Origin: Gammaproteobacteria bacterium
GTDB lineage: Bacteria; Pseudomonadota; Gammaproteobacteria; Pseudomonadales; Halieaceae
Assembly: GCA_030427485.1 (NCBI GenBank)
Contig: JAUICG010000016.1
Location: 1-64,000 of the forward strand
Reading direction: 5' to 3'
Length of the DNA: 64,000 bases
The position numbers were made by a program, and so were the translations under genes. The notes beneath the pieces were generated by a model. That model was given only the letters and a program-made list of their open reading frames with translations, had not been told where the DNA came from and made no database searches. This document shows, piece after piece, positions 18,033 through 26,871 of this stretch (positions are counted from its first letter, which is position 1; each line of letters opens with the position of its first letter).

Positions 18033-18052
18033 ATATACTAATTTCCGTATAT
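18033..18052. promoter_or_regulatory. Candidate ArsR operator (inverted repeat)
   Basis: ATATAC and GTATAT form a perfect 6-bp inverted repeat separated by eight bases, 26 bp before the arsC remnant and in an AT-rich stretch otherwise unusual for this DNA. ArsR-type repressors bind such imperfect AT-rich dyads at their own promoters. Nothing else upstream of the operon looks like an operator, and the ArsR encoded at 18284 is the likely ligand. Confidence 0.55.
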
Positions 18053-18077
18053 TGATACCTGACCGGAGAGCGTCCCG

Positions 18078-18270
18078 ATGAAACCCAAGGTCCTGTTTCT
18101 GTGCACAGGCAATTCGGCGCGTTCGCACATGGCGGAAGCTGTGCTGCGGCATCAGGCAGTGGGGGAACTTTGAGGATCCCAAGACCCGGGCGGGGCTACA
18201 CGCGTTCGAGAACACGCAGACAGAAATCAACCAACGCGTCAGGATTTTCGTATTGGTAAAGACCAGGTGA
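18078..18270 (+). pseudogene. arsC: arsC (phosphatase-type arsenate reductase), internally deleted
   Basis: The first 31 codons encode [20 protein letters not shown], the CxxGNSxRSxMAE P-loop of low-molecular-weight phosphatase-type ArsC, then an in-frame TGA at 18171-18173. Immediately afterwards, in another frame, [19 protein letters not shown] and INQRVRIF resemble the C-terminal helix of the same family (FxDP...F...R.EI..RV..F) up to a TGA at 18268. The central 60 or so residues are missing, so the gene suffered an internal deletion with a frame change and cannot encode an active reductase. It is the first gene of the ars operon. Confidence 0.85.
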
Positions 18271-18283
18271 GTATTCCCGACAT

Positions 18284-18628
18284 ATGAATCCGGTACAGTT
18301 CTACAAGAGTCTGGCGGACGAGACGCGCCTGCGCTGCCTGATGCTGGTCCACCAGGAAGGCGAGCTGTGCGTTTGTGAGTTGATGGAGGCGCTGCAGGAA
18401 ATACAGCCGAAAGTGTCCCGGCACCTGGCGCAGCTGCGCAAGAGCGGATTGCTGCTGGACCGGCGCCAGGGACAGTGGATTTTCTACCGTATCAACCCCG
18501 ATCTGCCCGACTGGGCAAAGTCGGTGTTCAACGACACGCTGGAGGGCAACCGACTTTTTCTCACGGAAAACCTCGAGTTCCTGGAACGCATGGGTGGACG
18601 CCCGGTACGGCGCCAGGCCTGCTGCTGA
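18284..18628 (+). CDS. arsR: ArsR-family arsenic-responsive repressor
   Basis: 114 residues with a winged-helix fold. ELCVCELM places Cys29 and Cys31 in the classical ArsR metalloid site, and the recognition helix region is [18 protein letters not shown]-terminal CysCys pair could give a further ligand. The gene begins 13 bases after the end of the arsC remnant and precedes the GAPDH-like gene by 47 bases, so all are one transcript. It most likely represses the operon until arsenite or arsenate-derived species are present. Confidence 0.95.
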   Translation: MNPVQFYKSLADETRLRCLMLVHQEGELCVCELMEALQEIQPKVSRHLAQLRKSGLLLDRRQGQWIFYRINPDLPDWAKSVFNDTLEGNRLFLTENLEFLERMGGRPVRRQACC

Positions 18629-18675
18629 AACCTGGGCAGCCGACACAGCATGCAAGTATATTCGCGGACAGACAC

Positions 18676-19686
18676 ATGGCGACAAGAGTAGGCATTAACG
18701 GTTTTGGTCGCATGGGGCGCCTGACGCTGCGTGCGGCCTGGGAAACGAAAGACGTCCGGTTTGTGCAGGTCAATGACCCCGCGGGGGATGCGCACACGCT
18801 CGCGCACCTGCTCAATTATGACTCTGTGCACGGCAGGTGGCGGCACACCGCTGAGGCCGTAGATAACGAAATACGGGTATCCGACACACGCATCCGCTGT
18901 ACCGCGAATGAACGTATCGAGGACACCGACTGGTCGAGTTGCGATGTCGTGATCGAGGCATCGGGAAAGTTCAAGAAAACCGCACTGTTAAACGCCTACC
19001 TGGCGCAGGGTGTGCGGCGGGTCGTGGTGACGGCCCCGGTCAAGGAAGAGGGCGTACTGGATATCGTGATGGGGGTGAATCACGCACTCTACAGCCCTGC
19101 AGACCACCCGATTGTCAGTGCTGCCTCCTGTACCACGAATTGCCTTGCGCCCGTGGTGAAAGTCATCCACGAGAATCTGGGTATAAAGCACGGCTGCATG
19201 ACCACCATTCACGATATTACCAATACGCAAACGATACTCGACGCCCCGCACAAGGACCTGCGCCGGGCCAGGGCCTGCGGTATGAGCCTGATCCCGACCA
19301 CTACCGGCTCGGCGACGGCGATCACGCACATCTTCCCCGAGTTGCAGGGCAAGCTGAACGGACACGCGATACGTGTACCGCTGGCTAATGCCTCGTTGAC
19401 GGACTGTGTATTCGAGGTGCAGCGTGACACCAGTGTGACGGAGGTCAACGCGTTGCTGAAGGCTGCGTCCGAAACAGGCCTGCAGGGCATTCTGGGCTAT
19501 GAGGAAAAGCCCTTGGTGTCTATCGACTACCGCAGCGACCCGCGGTCCAGTGTGGTCGATGCGCTGTCAACCATGGTGGTGGGCGGTACGCAGGTCAAGT
19601 TATACCTGTGGTACGACAACGAGTGGGGCTATGCCAACCGCACGGCGGAAATCCTGTCTCTGGTCGCCGGCCAGGTTCGGGCCTGA
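18676..19686 (+). CDS. ArsJ-associated glyceraldehyde-3-phosphate dehydrogenase
   Basis: 336 residues from the ATG at 18676; an open frame extends upstream through arsR but begins homology only here. The NAD fold starts [11 protein letters not shown], and the catalytic Cys152 lies in SAASCTTNC. GAPDHs found next to arsJ use arsenate in place of phosphate to form 1-arseno-3-phosphoglycerate, which ArsJ then exports; together they give arsenate resistance without reduction. The gene ends three bases before arsJ begins. A housekeeping role is unlikely in this ars operon. Confidence 0.93.
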   Translation: MATRVGINGFGRMGRLTLRAAWETKDVRFVQVNDPAGDAHTLAHLLNYDSVHGRWRHTAEAVDNEIRVSDTRIRCTANERIEDTDWSSCDVVIEASGKFKKTALLNAYLAQGVRRVVVTAPVKEEGVLDIVMGVNHALYSPADHPIVSAASCTTNCLAPVVKVIHENLGIKHGCMTTIHDITNTQTILDAPHKDLRRARACGMSLIPTTTGSATAITHIFPELQGKLNGHAIRVPLANASLTDCVFEVQRDTSVTEVNALLKAASETGLQGILGYEEKPLVSIDYRSDPRSSVVDALSTMVVGGTQVKLYLWYDNEWGYANRTAEILSLVAGQVRA

Positions 19687-19689
19687 GCC

Positions 19690-20922
19690 TTGCGCAAGCT
19701 GGCCTCCCTGTCAGAGGACGTCCGCCAGTACCTGCTGGTCACCTTCAACTACTGGACCTTCACCCTGACGGACGGCGCGCTGCGCATGCTGGTCGTGCTG
19801 CACTTCCACGAACTCGGCTACAGCCCGCTGGAAGTGGCGATGCTGTTCCTGTTCTACGAAATATTCGGCGTCTTCACGAACCTGCTCGGCGGCTGGCTGG
19901 GAGCGCGGATCGGCCTGAACGCGACGATGAATATCGGGCTGCTGCTGCAGGTGGTGGCGCTGTCGATGCTGCTGGTGCCGCAGGATATGCTCACGGTGGC
20001 GCTGGTGATGGCAGCGCAGGCACTGTCCGGTATCGCCAAGGACCTGAACAAGATGAGCGCCAAGAGCGCGATCAAACTGCTGGTGCCGGCGCAAGCGCAG
20101 GGTACGCTCTACTCGTGGGTGGCGCTGTTGACGGGGTCCAAGAATGCGCTCAAGGGCGTGGGCTTCTTCCTGGGCGGGTTACTGCTCACAGTCTGGGGCT
20201 TCCGCGAGGCGATTCTGGCCATGGCCGCGACATTGGCCGTGGTATGGCTCCTCAGTATTCTTAATCTCAAGAAAAGTCTCGGCAAATCGTCCGGCAAGCC
20301 GAAGTTCAGCCAGTTGCTCTCCAAGAGCCGGGCGGTGAACAGTCTATCCGCCGCCAGGCTGTTCCTGTTCGCCGCGCGCGATGTCTGGTTTGTGGTGGCG
20401 CTGCCCGTCTATCTTTCCGCCGGCCTCGGTTGGAGCCACTGGGCCGTGGGCGCATTCCTGGCGAGTTGGGTGATCGGCTATGGTGTCGTGCAATCGGCGG
20501 CTCCCAAAATAACAGGCAGCGGGAGCAGGCGACTACCCGATGGGAAATCGGCCTTTGCCTGGGCAATCACGCTGGCGCTGGCGCCGGCGACCATCGCGCT
20601 CGCGCTGGCAGCCGGTATCGGGCCCCAGGCGAGCCTGGTTATCGGGCTGCTGGTCTTCGGCGTGTTGTTCGCGGTGAACTCCGCATTGCACAGTTACCTG
20701 ATCGTCAGTTATGCGCAGGGTGACGGGGTATCACTGGATGTCGGCTTCTACTACATGGCGAACGCGATGGGCCGCCTGCTCGGAACAGTGCTCTCGGGCT
20801 GGGTATACCAGGTGTGGGGACTTGCAGCCTGCCTGTGGATTTCCAGCGCGTTCATCGTAGTGTCGGCCGGCATTGCGTTGTTGCTCCCGCGGCAGTCAGT
20901 CCAGCACGCCCATCGGTGGTAA
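19690..20922 (+). CDS. arsJ: ArsJ, organoarsenical exporter (MFS)
   Basis: 410 residues with about 11-12 membrane helices, starting at a TTG three bases after the GAPDH gene. The N-terminus (NYWTFTLTDGALRMLVVLHF) and IAKDLNKMSAKSAIK loop are characteristic of ArsJ. It exports 1-arseno-3-phosphoglycerate, which falls apart to arsenate outside the cell. Its last 27 bases overlap the end of a convergent SDR gene. Confidence 0.93.
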   Translation: MRKLASLSEDVRQYLLVTFNYWTFTLTDGALRMLVVLHFHELGYSPLEVAMLFLFYEIFGVFTNLLGGWLGARIGLNATMNIGLLLQVVALSMLLVPQDMLTVALVMAAQALSGIAKDLNKMSAKSAIKLLVPAQAQGTLYSWVALLTGSKNALKGVGFFLGGLLLTVWGFREAILAMAATLAVVWLLSILNLKKSLGKSSGKPKFSQLLSKSRAVNSLSAARLFLFAARDVWFVVALPVYLSAGLGWSHWAVGAFLASWVIGYGVVQSAAPKITGSGSRRLPDGKSAFAWAITLALAPATIALALAAGIGPQASLVIGLLVFGVLFAVNSALHSYLIVSYAQGDGVSLDVGFYYMANAMGRLLGTVLSGWVYQVWGLAACLWISSAFIVVSAGIALLLPRQSVQHAHRW

Positions 20923-21726
20923 CTCCTGTCGTAGTAGCGCCTCGTAGCGCACCCGCAACTGCTCCCGGAAGCTTGGCTTGGTGGCGATCAGGAAGTGGTT
21001 GTTCCTCACCCCGTCGAGTACGGGCTGGAATGCCTCCACCGGGTCTGCGCCGGCATCCAGCATCGATTGCAGCGCGGCGACGCAGGCGATGCCATCCTCG
21101 GTGGTATCGCTGCCCAGCGCCTGCGGCCGCAAACTGCCCGTTTGCGCGATGCCGGTATTGAAGCTGCTGGGCGTCAACACGCTGGCGCCGATTTTTGCGC
21201 CGACCAACTGCAAGTCTAAAGCGAGGCATTCCGTCACCGACATCGCGGTGTTCTTCGAGACCACGTAAGGTGCGGACATCGGCCCGGCCACATAGGCCGC
21301 GACCGAGGCTGTGTTGACCACGTGACCCTCGGTATCCTGCGCAATCATGCGCGGCACGAACGCTTTGATGCCGTTGATGATCCCGTAGACATTGACGCTG
21401 AACACCCATTCCCAGTCGGCGTGGCTGCGCTCCCAGCTCAGGCCGCCCTGGAAGACACCGGCATTGTTGATCAACAGGTCGACCTGGCCAAAGGTATCGA
21501 ATGCGAAATCCGCCAGTTGCTGGACCGATGCATCATCAGCGACATCGACCTGCCAGGCGCGCGCCGCGTCGCCAATCTCCGCGGCGGTCTTTTCCGCGTT
21601 GCCAGTGTCGATATCCGCGGCGACCACCCGCATGCCCTCGTCCGCGAAACCCTTCGCCAGCGCGGCGCCGATGCCGCTGGCGGCGCCCGTGATTACGGCC
21701 ACCTTGTCCTTGAATTCTGTGAGCAA
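20896..21726 (-). CDS. Short-chain dehydrogenase/reductase
   Basis: 276 residues from a TTG at 21726, preferred because GGAGG lies seven bases upstream; the first ATG at 21810 would add 28 residues without homology. The Rossmann motif is TGAASGIG, followed by NNAG, the active Ser in NTASVAAY and the YVVSK pair. Classical SDR enzymes oxidise or reduce hydroxy/keto groups using NAD(P). It could act on fatty-acyl or steroid-like substrates given its acyl-CoA dehydrogenase neighbour. The 3' end overlaps arsJ tail to tail. Confidence 0.9.
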   Translation of the reverse strand: MLTEFKDKVAVITGAASGIGAALAKGFADEGMRVVAADIDTGNAEKTAAEIGDAARAWQVDVADDASVQQLADFAFDTFGQVDLLINNAGVFQGGLSWERSHADWEWVFSVNVYGIINGIKAFVPRMIAQDTEGHVVNTASVAAYVAGPMSAPYVVSKNTAMSVTECLALDLQLVGAKIGASVLTPSSFNTGIAQTGSLRPQALGSDTTEDGIACVAALQSMLDAGADPVEAFQPVLDGVRNNHFLIATKPSFREQLRVRYEALLRQELPPMGVLD

Positions 21727-21948
21727 ACCGTTTCCTCCACTGGGCCAGTACTGCGCGCCAAGTATCCGTGCTTCGGTGCACGTTGTGCAAGTGCCGGGTT
21801 TCAATCCCACCCTCGGCTTTCCATGTTGTGGAACGAAGTGGAGTGGAGCGGCGGCTTCAGGAAGACAACATTTTAATCACTAAAAGATCATTTCTATCGG
21901 CTGTGCGATTGTAGCGCCGGGGTGTGTAACACAGGGCGAGCGAGGCGT

Positions 21949-23724
21949 TTATGCCGCCCACTGATCGCCCGATAGCGCCATCATGCTGTCCTTGCCACTT
22001 GTAATATCTGTCAGTAGCCAGGCGGTTTCGGGTAACAATTTTTCAACATAGTATTTCGCTGAGACAGCCTTGCTTTGCAGCAACGCGTTGTCGCCCTCAC
22101 CGGCATGGCACTTTCTCGCGGCCACTGTCGCCATCCTGGACCACAGGTAGGCGATCACGGTCAAAGCCATCAGGCGCAAGTAAGGGCTCGCGGCGGCGGC
22201 AGCCTGCTCCGGGTCTTCAGGACCGTTTGCGACAATCCACTGCGTGGCCTGGTGCAGTGCAGCGATGCTATCTGCAAGCGAACTGGCAAAAGCGGCGTCC
22301 GGATTCGCAGCCAGGTATTCTTCCAACAGATTGAAGAGGGTATTGATCAAGCGTCCGTTCGCCTGTCCCAGCTTTCTGCCGACAAGATCCATGGCCTGGA
22401 TGCCATTCGTGCCCTCATAAATTCTCGTAATGCGGCCATCGCGAACCAGCTGTTCAAGCGGCCAATCGGTGGTAAATCCCGAGCCGCCGAGCACCTGCAG
22501 ACCCAGATTTGCATTGTTGAAGCCCTCGTCGGTCAAAAAGGCTTTCACGACAGGCGTCAGTAACTGCACGAGGTCATCGGCACGCTGACGCTCTGCCGCG
22601 TCTGCGTGCGAATGAGACAGATCGAGCTGGAAACCCACGAACAATGCCAGTGCGCGCATTCCCTCGTTCAGGACTTTCTGGCGCATCAGCATGCGGCGCA
22701 CATCGGGCTGGACGATGATGGGGTCTGCCGGGCCGTCGGGGTTTTTCGGGCCGGCGGGCGAGCGACTCTGGAGTCGCTCATGTGCAAAGGCGACACTGAC
22801 CTGGTACGCCTTCTCGGCCAGGCCCAGGCCCTGCATGCCGACCATCAGTCTGGCCTCGTTCATCATGGTGAACATGGCGCTCATACCGTCGTTGGGCTCG
22901 CCCACCAGCCAACCGCACGCACCCTCGAAGTTCATCAAGCAGGTCGAGGAGCCGCGGATACCCATCTTGTGCTCCAGTCCGCCGCAGTATACCGCATTGC
23001 GCTTTCCATCGACCGGAAGGTACTTGGGCACGGCAAACAAGGATATGCCCTTGGTGGTATCCGGTGCCCCTGGAAGCTTGGCGAGAACCAGATGGACGAT
23101 ATTGTCGGCCAGGTCGTGCTCGCCACCGGTGATCCATATTTTTGTGCCGCGAAGTGAGTAGCTGCCGTCGGCTTCAGGCTCGGCGCGCGTGCGAATCAAG
23201 CCAAGGTCTGTTCCGCACTGCGGTTCTGTGAGGCACATGGTCCCGGTCCATTCCCCACTGATGAGTTTTGGCAGGAAGGTCTCCTGCAACGCCTCGGAAC
23301 CGTGACTGAACAGCGCACTGATCGCGCCATGAGTCAGCCCCGGGTACATACCCAGTGACAGGTTGCTCGAACACACCATCTCGTCGACGATGAATTTCAA
23401 TACGCGGGGGAGGCCCTGGCCGCCGAATAGCGTCGGCGCATCAAGCCCCGACCAGCCGGATTTGACAAATTTTTGGTAGGCGTCCCTGAACCCGTCGGGG
23501 GTGGTCACCTGCCGTGATTCCGGGTCGTAGGCGCAGCCTTGCTCATCACCAATTCTGTTGGTAGGTTGCAGAACTTCGGTGGCGAATTTTGCCATTTCTT
23601 CCATGATCGCGGTCATCACGTCCGGGGTCGCCTCTTCGTAACCTTCGAGGGTCTGTAACAGCCCTCCCTCCAGAACATCGAACAGGATAAATTTCAAATC
23701 ATTGATGGGAGCCTGGTAATGCAT
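21949..23724 (-). CDS. DmdC-like acyl-CoA dehydrogenase
   Basis: 591 residues, longer than ordinary (about 380-residue) acyl-CoA dehydrogenases because of an extra C-terminal domain, the size and layout of the DmdC/methylthiopropionyl-CoA dehydrogenase-like group. MCLTEPQCGTDLG and WITGGEHDL mark the FAD-binding middle domain; RIYEGTNGIQAMDLVGR carries the catalytic Glu region. It oxidises an acyl-CoA to the enoyl-CoA in the cytoplasm, passing electrons to ETF. DMSP degradation is one option in marine bacteria, but no other dmd gene is present here. Confidence 0.9.
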   Translation of the reverse strand: MHYQAPINDLKFILFDVLEGGLLQTLEGYEEATPDVMTAIMEEMAKFATEVLQPTNRIGDEQGCAYDPESRQVTTPDGFRDAYQKFVKSGWSGLDAPTLFGGQGLPRVLKFIVDEMVCSSNLSLGMYPGLTHGAISALFSHGSEALQETFLPKLISGEWTGTMCLTEPQCGTDLGLIRTRAEPEADGSYSLRGTKIWITGGEHDLADNIVHLVLAKLPGAPDTTKGISLFAVPKYLPVDGKRNAVYCGGLEHKMGIRGSSTCLMNFEGACGWLVGEPNDGMSAMFTMMNEARLMVGMQGLGLAEKAYQVSVAFAHERLQSRSPAGPKNPDGPADPIIVQPDVRRMLMRQKVLNEGMRALALFVGFQLDLSHSHADAAERQRADDLVQLLTPVVKAFLTDEGFNNANLGLQVLGGSGFTTDWPLEQLVRDGRITRIYEGTNGIQAMDLVGRKLGQANGRLINTLFNLLEEYLAANPDAAFASSLADSIAALHQATQWIVANGPEDPEQAAAAASPYLRLMALTVIAYLWSRMATVAARKCHAGEGDNALLQSKAVSAKYYVEKLLPETAWLLTDITSGKDSMMALSGDQWAA

Positions 23725-23772
23725 AACGACCTCTTATACGCGCTTGCTTGGGACGATGACCGGGAGTGATTC

Positions 23773-24090
23773 TCAGGCTTCACTGTCCAGTTTCCACGGA
23801 CAGCGTGAGGCGGAGCCGAACTTGTCCCGCTGCACCGCGATCGCAGCAACTCGCTTTTCGCTCTCCCTGAACACCGCAACCGTGAACGCCACGCCGCCCA
23901 GTACAAGCAGGTGGGCCATCCAGATGGCACTGAAGTTGTAGATGGAGAGGAACGACAGGCTGAACACCATGCTCCACATCCATCCCAGAACCTGCATGAA
24001 GTAATGCTGCGAGGCCAGATCCAGGTGCCTGAGTGGGTTCCGGCGATTATCCATGACGGCTGTCCAGCAACTTGCTATAAACTGTTTCAC
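23773..24090 (-). CDS. Small two-helix membrane protein
   Basis: 105 residues from a GTG at 24090, selected since AGGAG lies eight bases upstream; an ATG at 24132 would add 14 residues. Two hydrophobic segments (VLGWMWSMVFSLSFLSIYNF and WMAHLLVLGGVAFTVAVF) are flanked by charged ends, so the protein should cross the inner membrane twice. No family was recognised. It lies between the acyl-CoA dehydrogenase and an SDR gene. Confidence 0.6.
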   Translation of the reverse strand: MKQFIASCWTAVMDNRRNPLRHLDLASQHYFMQVLGWMWSMVFSLSFLSIYNFSAIWMAHLLVLGGVAFTVAVFRESEKRVAAIAVQRDKFGSASRCPWKLDSEA

Positions 24091-24167
24091 GGTCTGTGCT
24101 CCTTCTCTGAACGTCATAGAGCTATACGTCACCAGGCAATCACTGGTTCACCGACTCTCACCTGGCC

Positions 24168-24914
24168 TCACCACGGAATCGTTTTTCCCTGCCAGTCGAG
24201 AAACTGCCCGCTGGATTCTGAGGTTACGCCGCTGAGGACCTGCAGCAAATGCTCGGCGCACTCACAGGGCGTGTGCACGGCATTGCGATAGCTGGAGGAT
24301 ATGAATGGAGCCGATAAAGGTGAATGAACTGTACCGGGATGCAAAGCGATGAGAGCGGTATTGGGCTGGCTCAATCGCCACTCATGCGAGAGCGTGCGCA
24401 GAAGCATATTGTGCGCCGCTTTGGAGGCCCTGTAGCTGTACCAGCCGCCAAGGCGATTATCCTCTATGCTCCCAACGCGTGCCGAAAGTGAAGCGAAAAT
24501 TGCGGGCTCGTCATGGCGTAGCAGGCTGCCGAATGCCTGCGCCAGGACCGGTAGCAGTAGCGCATTGACTGTTAACGAACGCAGCAGGTTCCCGTGATCG
24601 AGATTACGCAGGCTCTTTTCTGGCTGCAGTTGTCCGTCATGCAGCACGCCCACGGTGTTGATCATCAGGTGCACACGTTGTAAGTGTTGGCCAATGTCTT
24701 TTGCCGCGTTGACGACCGACTCCGGCTTTTGCGCATCAAACCGGACCATGATGACGCGTGGATCGGTTATCGAAGCAACGTTGTTACGTTGCAGCATCAC
24801 CAACCGCCGTACCTGCTTGCGCTGAAGAAGCGCTTCTGCCAATGCGGTGCCAATTGCGCCATTGCCGACTATGACGGCAGCCACATTATCGCATTGTAGT
24901 GGGTTGGTATTCAT
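24168..24914 (-). CDS. SDR-family oxidoreductase (C-factor-like)
   Basis: 248 residues. The nucleotide-binding motif is VGNGAIGTALAEALL (GxxxxIG-type), followed by MINTVGVLHDG, a Ser in SARVG and a YRASKAA active-site pair. The layout resembles the CsgA/C-factor branch of SDR proteins. It ends upstream of the small membrane gene and starts 42 bases downstream of the photolyase-related gene, with which it probably shares a transcript. Substrate unknown. Confidence 0.85.
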   Translation of the reverse strand: MNTNPLQCDNVAAVIVGNGAIGTALAEALLQRKQVRRLVMLQRNNVASITDPRVIMVRFDAQKPESVVNAAKDIGQHLQRVHLMINTVGVLHDGQLQPEKSLRNLDHGNLLRSLTVNALLLPVLAQAFGSLLRHDEPAIFASLSARVGSIEDNRLGGWYSYRASKAAHNMLLRTLSHEWRLSQPNTALIALHPGTVHSPLSAPFISSSYRNAVHTPCECAEHLLQVLSGVTSESSGQFLDWQGKTIPW

Positions 24915-24955
24915 TGCAGATAAACCACCAGGTAGCTGTACATGGACGTTTCCTG

Positions 24956-26491
24956 TTATCCCCGGCCCGGCGCAAGCAAGCGGTCAAGCTCAGTGTCAGC
25001 CCACTTGATAATGGCCTCCTGATCAACCTTGCTCTTGCGTTGCCAGTTTTTCATCGCCAGTGCCAGGCGAGCATTGGCATCGAACTGGTCGGCGTTGCGA
25101 TGGAGGAAGTGCCAGTACAGGCTGTTGAAAGGGCAGGCCCCTGGACCGGTGATTGTCGAGGGCGTGTAACGACAGGACGCACAGTGATTGCCCTGTCTTT
25201 GCAGGTACTTGCCGCTTGCCGCGTAGGGCTTGCTTGCCATGAAACCGCCGTCTGCGTGCAGCGCCATGCCCAGGGTGTTGGGAAGCTCCACCCACTCGAA
25301 AGCGTCCACGTAAACCGCCAGATACCAGTCGCAAACCTGTTGCACATTTAGGCCTGAGAGCAGAGCGAAGTTGCCAATCACCATCAGCCGTTGAATGTGA
25401 TGGGCATAACCGAGTTCCAGCGTCTGGCGCAATGCCATCTGCAGGCAACGCAAATCGGTATTCCCCGTCCAGAACCAGTCGGGCAGAGGCTTGTCGGCGT
25501 TCAGCGTGTTGCGCGTGGCATACTCCGGCGCGGTTAACCAGTAGATGCCGCGCACATATTCGCGCCACCCCAGCACCTGTCGGCAAAACCCTTCAGCCGC
25601 CGCCAGATCACAGTGACCCTCTCGCCATGCACGCTCGACCCTGCGACAGACGTTCAGCGGGTCGAGCAATCCCACGTTCAGGTACATCGAGATCAGGGCA
25701 TGGAACAACCACGGTGATTCCTCGGCCATCGCATCCTGGTATTTGCCGAAGCGGGGCAGGCCGTTCTCGATAAACCACGTGAACTGACGCTCTGCCTGCG
25801 CCGCCGTCACGCCAAGATAGAATCGGTTGAGATCGCCGGGATTATCTGGAAACTCCCGGGATACGAGTTCAATCACCTCTTCGGTGATCGCGTCGATATC
25901 GCTGCGAGGGCGCGGAGGGATCGTGTCCCTGTTGCGCCAGCCACGACGATTTTCATTGTCGTAGTTCCACTTACCGCCCTCCGGCTTCCCGTCTTCGTCC
26001 AGCAGAATCCGGTATTTGCGACGCATCGTGCGATAGAAGTATTCCATGCGCAGTTGTTTGCGATCCTTGGCCCAGGAGGCGAACTCTTCGTGCGATGCGA
26101 GGAAGCGGTCGTCGGCGACCCACTCCATGGGGACCGTCAACTGCCAGCTTTGCATGGCCCGCAGCAGGCGGTGCTCGCCAGGCTCACAACAACGGACTTT
26201 GGATGCGCCACTTTCCAACAACCCTGACTGCACCGCTTGCTGCAGCGAAGGCAAACCCGACTCGTAGGGGTAATAGAGAACACGAAAGCCCTGTTTGCGC
26301 AGGGCGTCTCTAAAGTGGCGCATGGCGGAGAAGATAAACGCTATCTTGTGGCGATTGTGGCGCACATAGGATGCTTCTTCCTTCACTTCGGCCATGACAA
26401 TGGTATCCACGCCCGGCCGCGCCTCCTTCAATGCTCCGTGTGAGGCATCCAGCTGATCACCCAGAATCAATATCAGTGCTGCGGCGTCCAT
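24956..26491 (-). CDS. FeS bacterial cryptochrome/photolyase (PhrB-type)
   Basis: 511 residues. The N-terminus LILILGDQLDASHGAL is typical of the CryPro/FeS-BCP branch rather than classical photolyases. Cys residues in QQVCDWY, and in HCASCRY...GACPFN, make the four ligands of the 4Fe-4S cluster, and NSLYWHFL is the conserved C-terminal FAD-side motif. Characterised members repair (6-4) photoproducts in light or act as blue-light receptors. Downstream genes are an SDR and a small membrane protein. The exact role, repair or sensing, cannot be settled from sequence. Confidence 0.92.
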   Translation of the reverse strand: MDAAALILILGDQLDASHGALKEARPGVDTIVMAEVKEEASYVRHNRHKIAFIFSAMRHFRDALRKQGFRVLYYPYESGLPSLQQAVQSGLLESGASKVRCCEPGEHRLLRAMQSWQLTVPMEWVADDRFLASHEEFASWAKDRKQLRMEYFYRTMRRKYRILLDEDGKPEGGKWNYDNENRRGWRNRDTIPPRPRSDIDAITEEVIELVSREFPDNPGDLNRFYLGVTAAQAERQFTWFIENGLPRFGKYQDAMAEESPWLFHALISMYLNVGLLDPLNVCRRVERAWREGHCDLAAAEGFCRQVLGWREYVRGIYWLTAPEYATRNTLNADKPLPDWFWTGNTDLRCLQMALRQTLELGYAHHIQRLMVIGNFALLSGLNVQQVCDWYLAVYVDAFEWVELPNTLGMALHADGGFMASKPYAASGKYLQRQGNHCASCRYTPSTITGPGACPFNSLYWHFLHRNADQFDANARLALAMKNWQRKSKVDQEAIIKWADTELDRLLAPGRG

Positions 26492-26871
26492 GCTGCTACC
26501 GTCCCCGCTTATCCGCAGGAGAAAACAGGCACCGTTGGCCGGGCACAGTATAGAGGTGTGTTTGATTCATTAGTCGTCTATACGGTCGGTGGACTCAAGT
26601 GGTTTAGTTAAAGGTGAAAGGCGAGCAACTGATCGTTTCGTGCAAGGGGATCAGGCAGCAGAGCCGAAATCGTGGCCAGGGCGGCGTATGCGGTCAGAAA
26701 TGCCAATTGCTTACTTTCTTCCTGCCGATTTCCGGTCTGAGTTTACAAGTCTCGTCCGCGAATCTAGACTTCTCAGGACGTTGATACAACGAGTTGGTCA
26801 GACCTTTACTGTTCGGGCGCAGTGCCCGCCGTATAGACGATGGTGGGCGCGACTATCACGGGGGCACCTCG
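26492..26871. other. Divergent intergenic region
   Basis: 380 bases between the photolyase start and the PEP-CTERM-type gene. A 129-codon open frame (26589-26978) has no family features and overlaps the signal peptide of the next gene in another frame, so I treat it as chance. The region should hold both promoters; I see no clear operator or RNA structure. Confidence 0.4.

Noticed and set aside
18475-18675. N-terminal extension of the GAPDH-like protein
   Set aside because: It runs through arsR in another frame; homology starts at the ATG at 18676.
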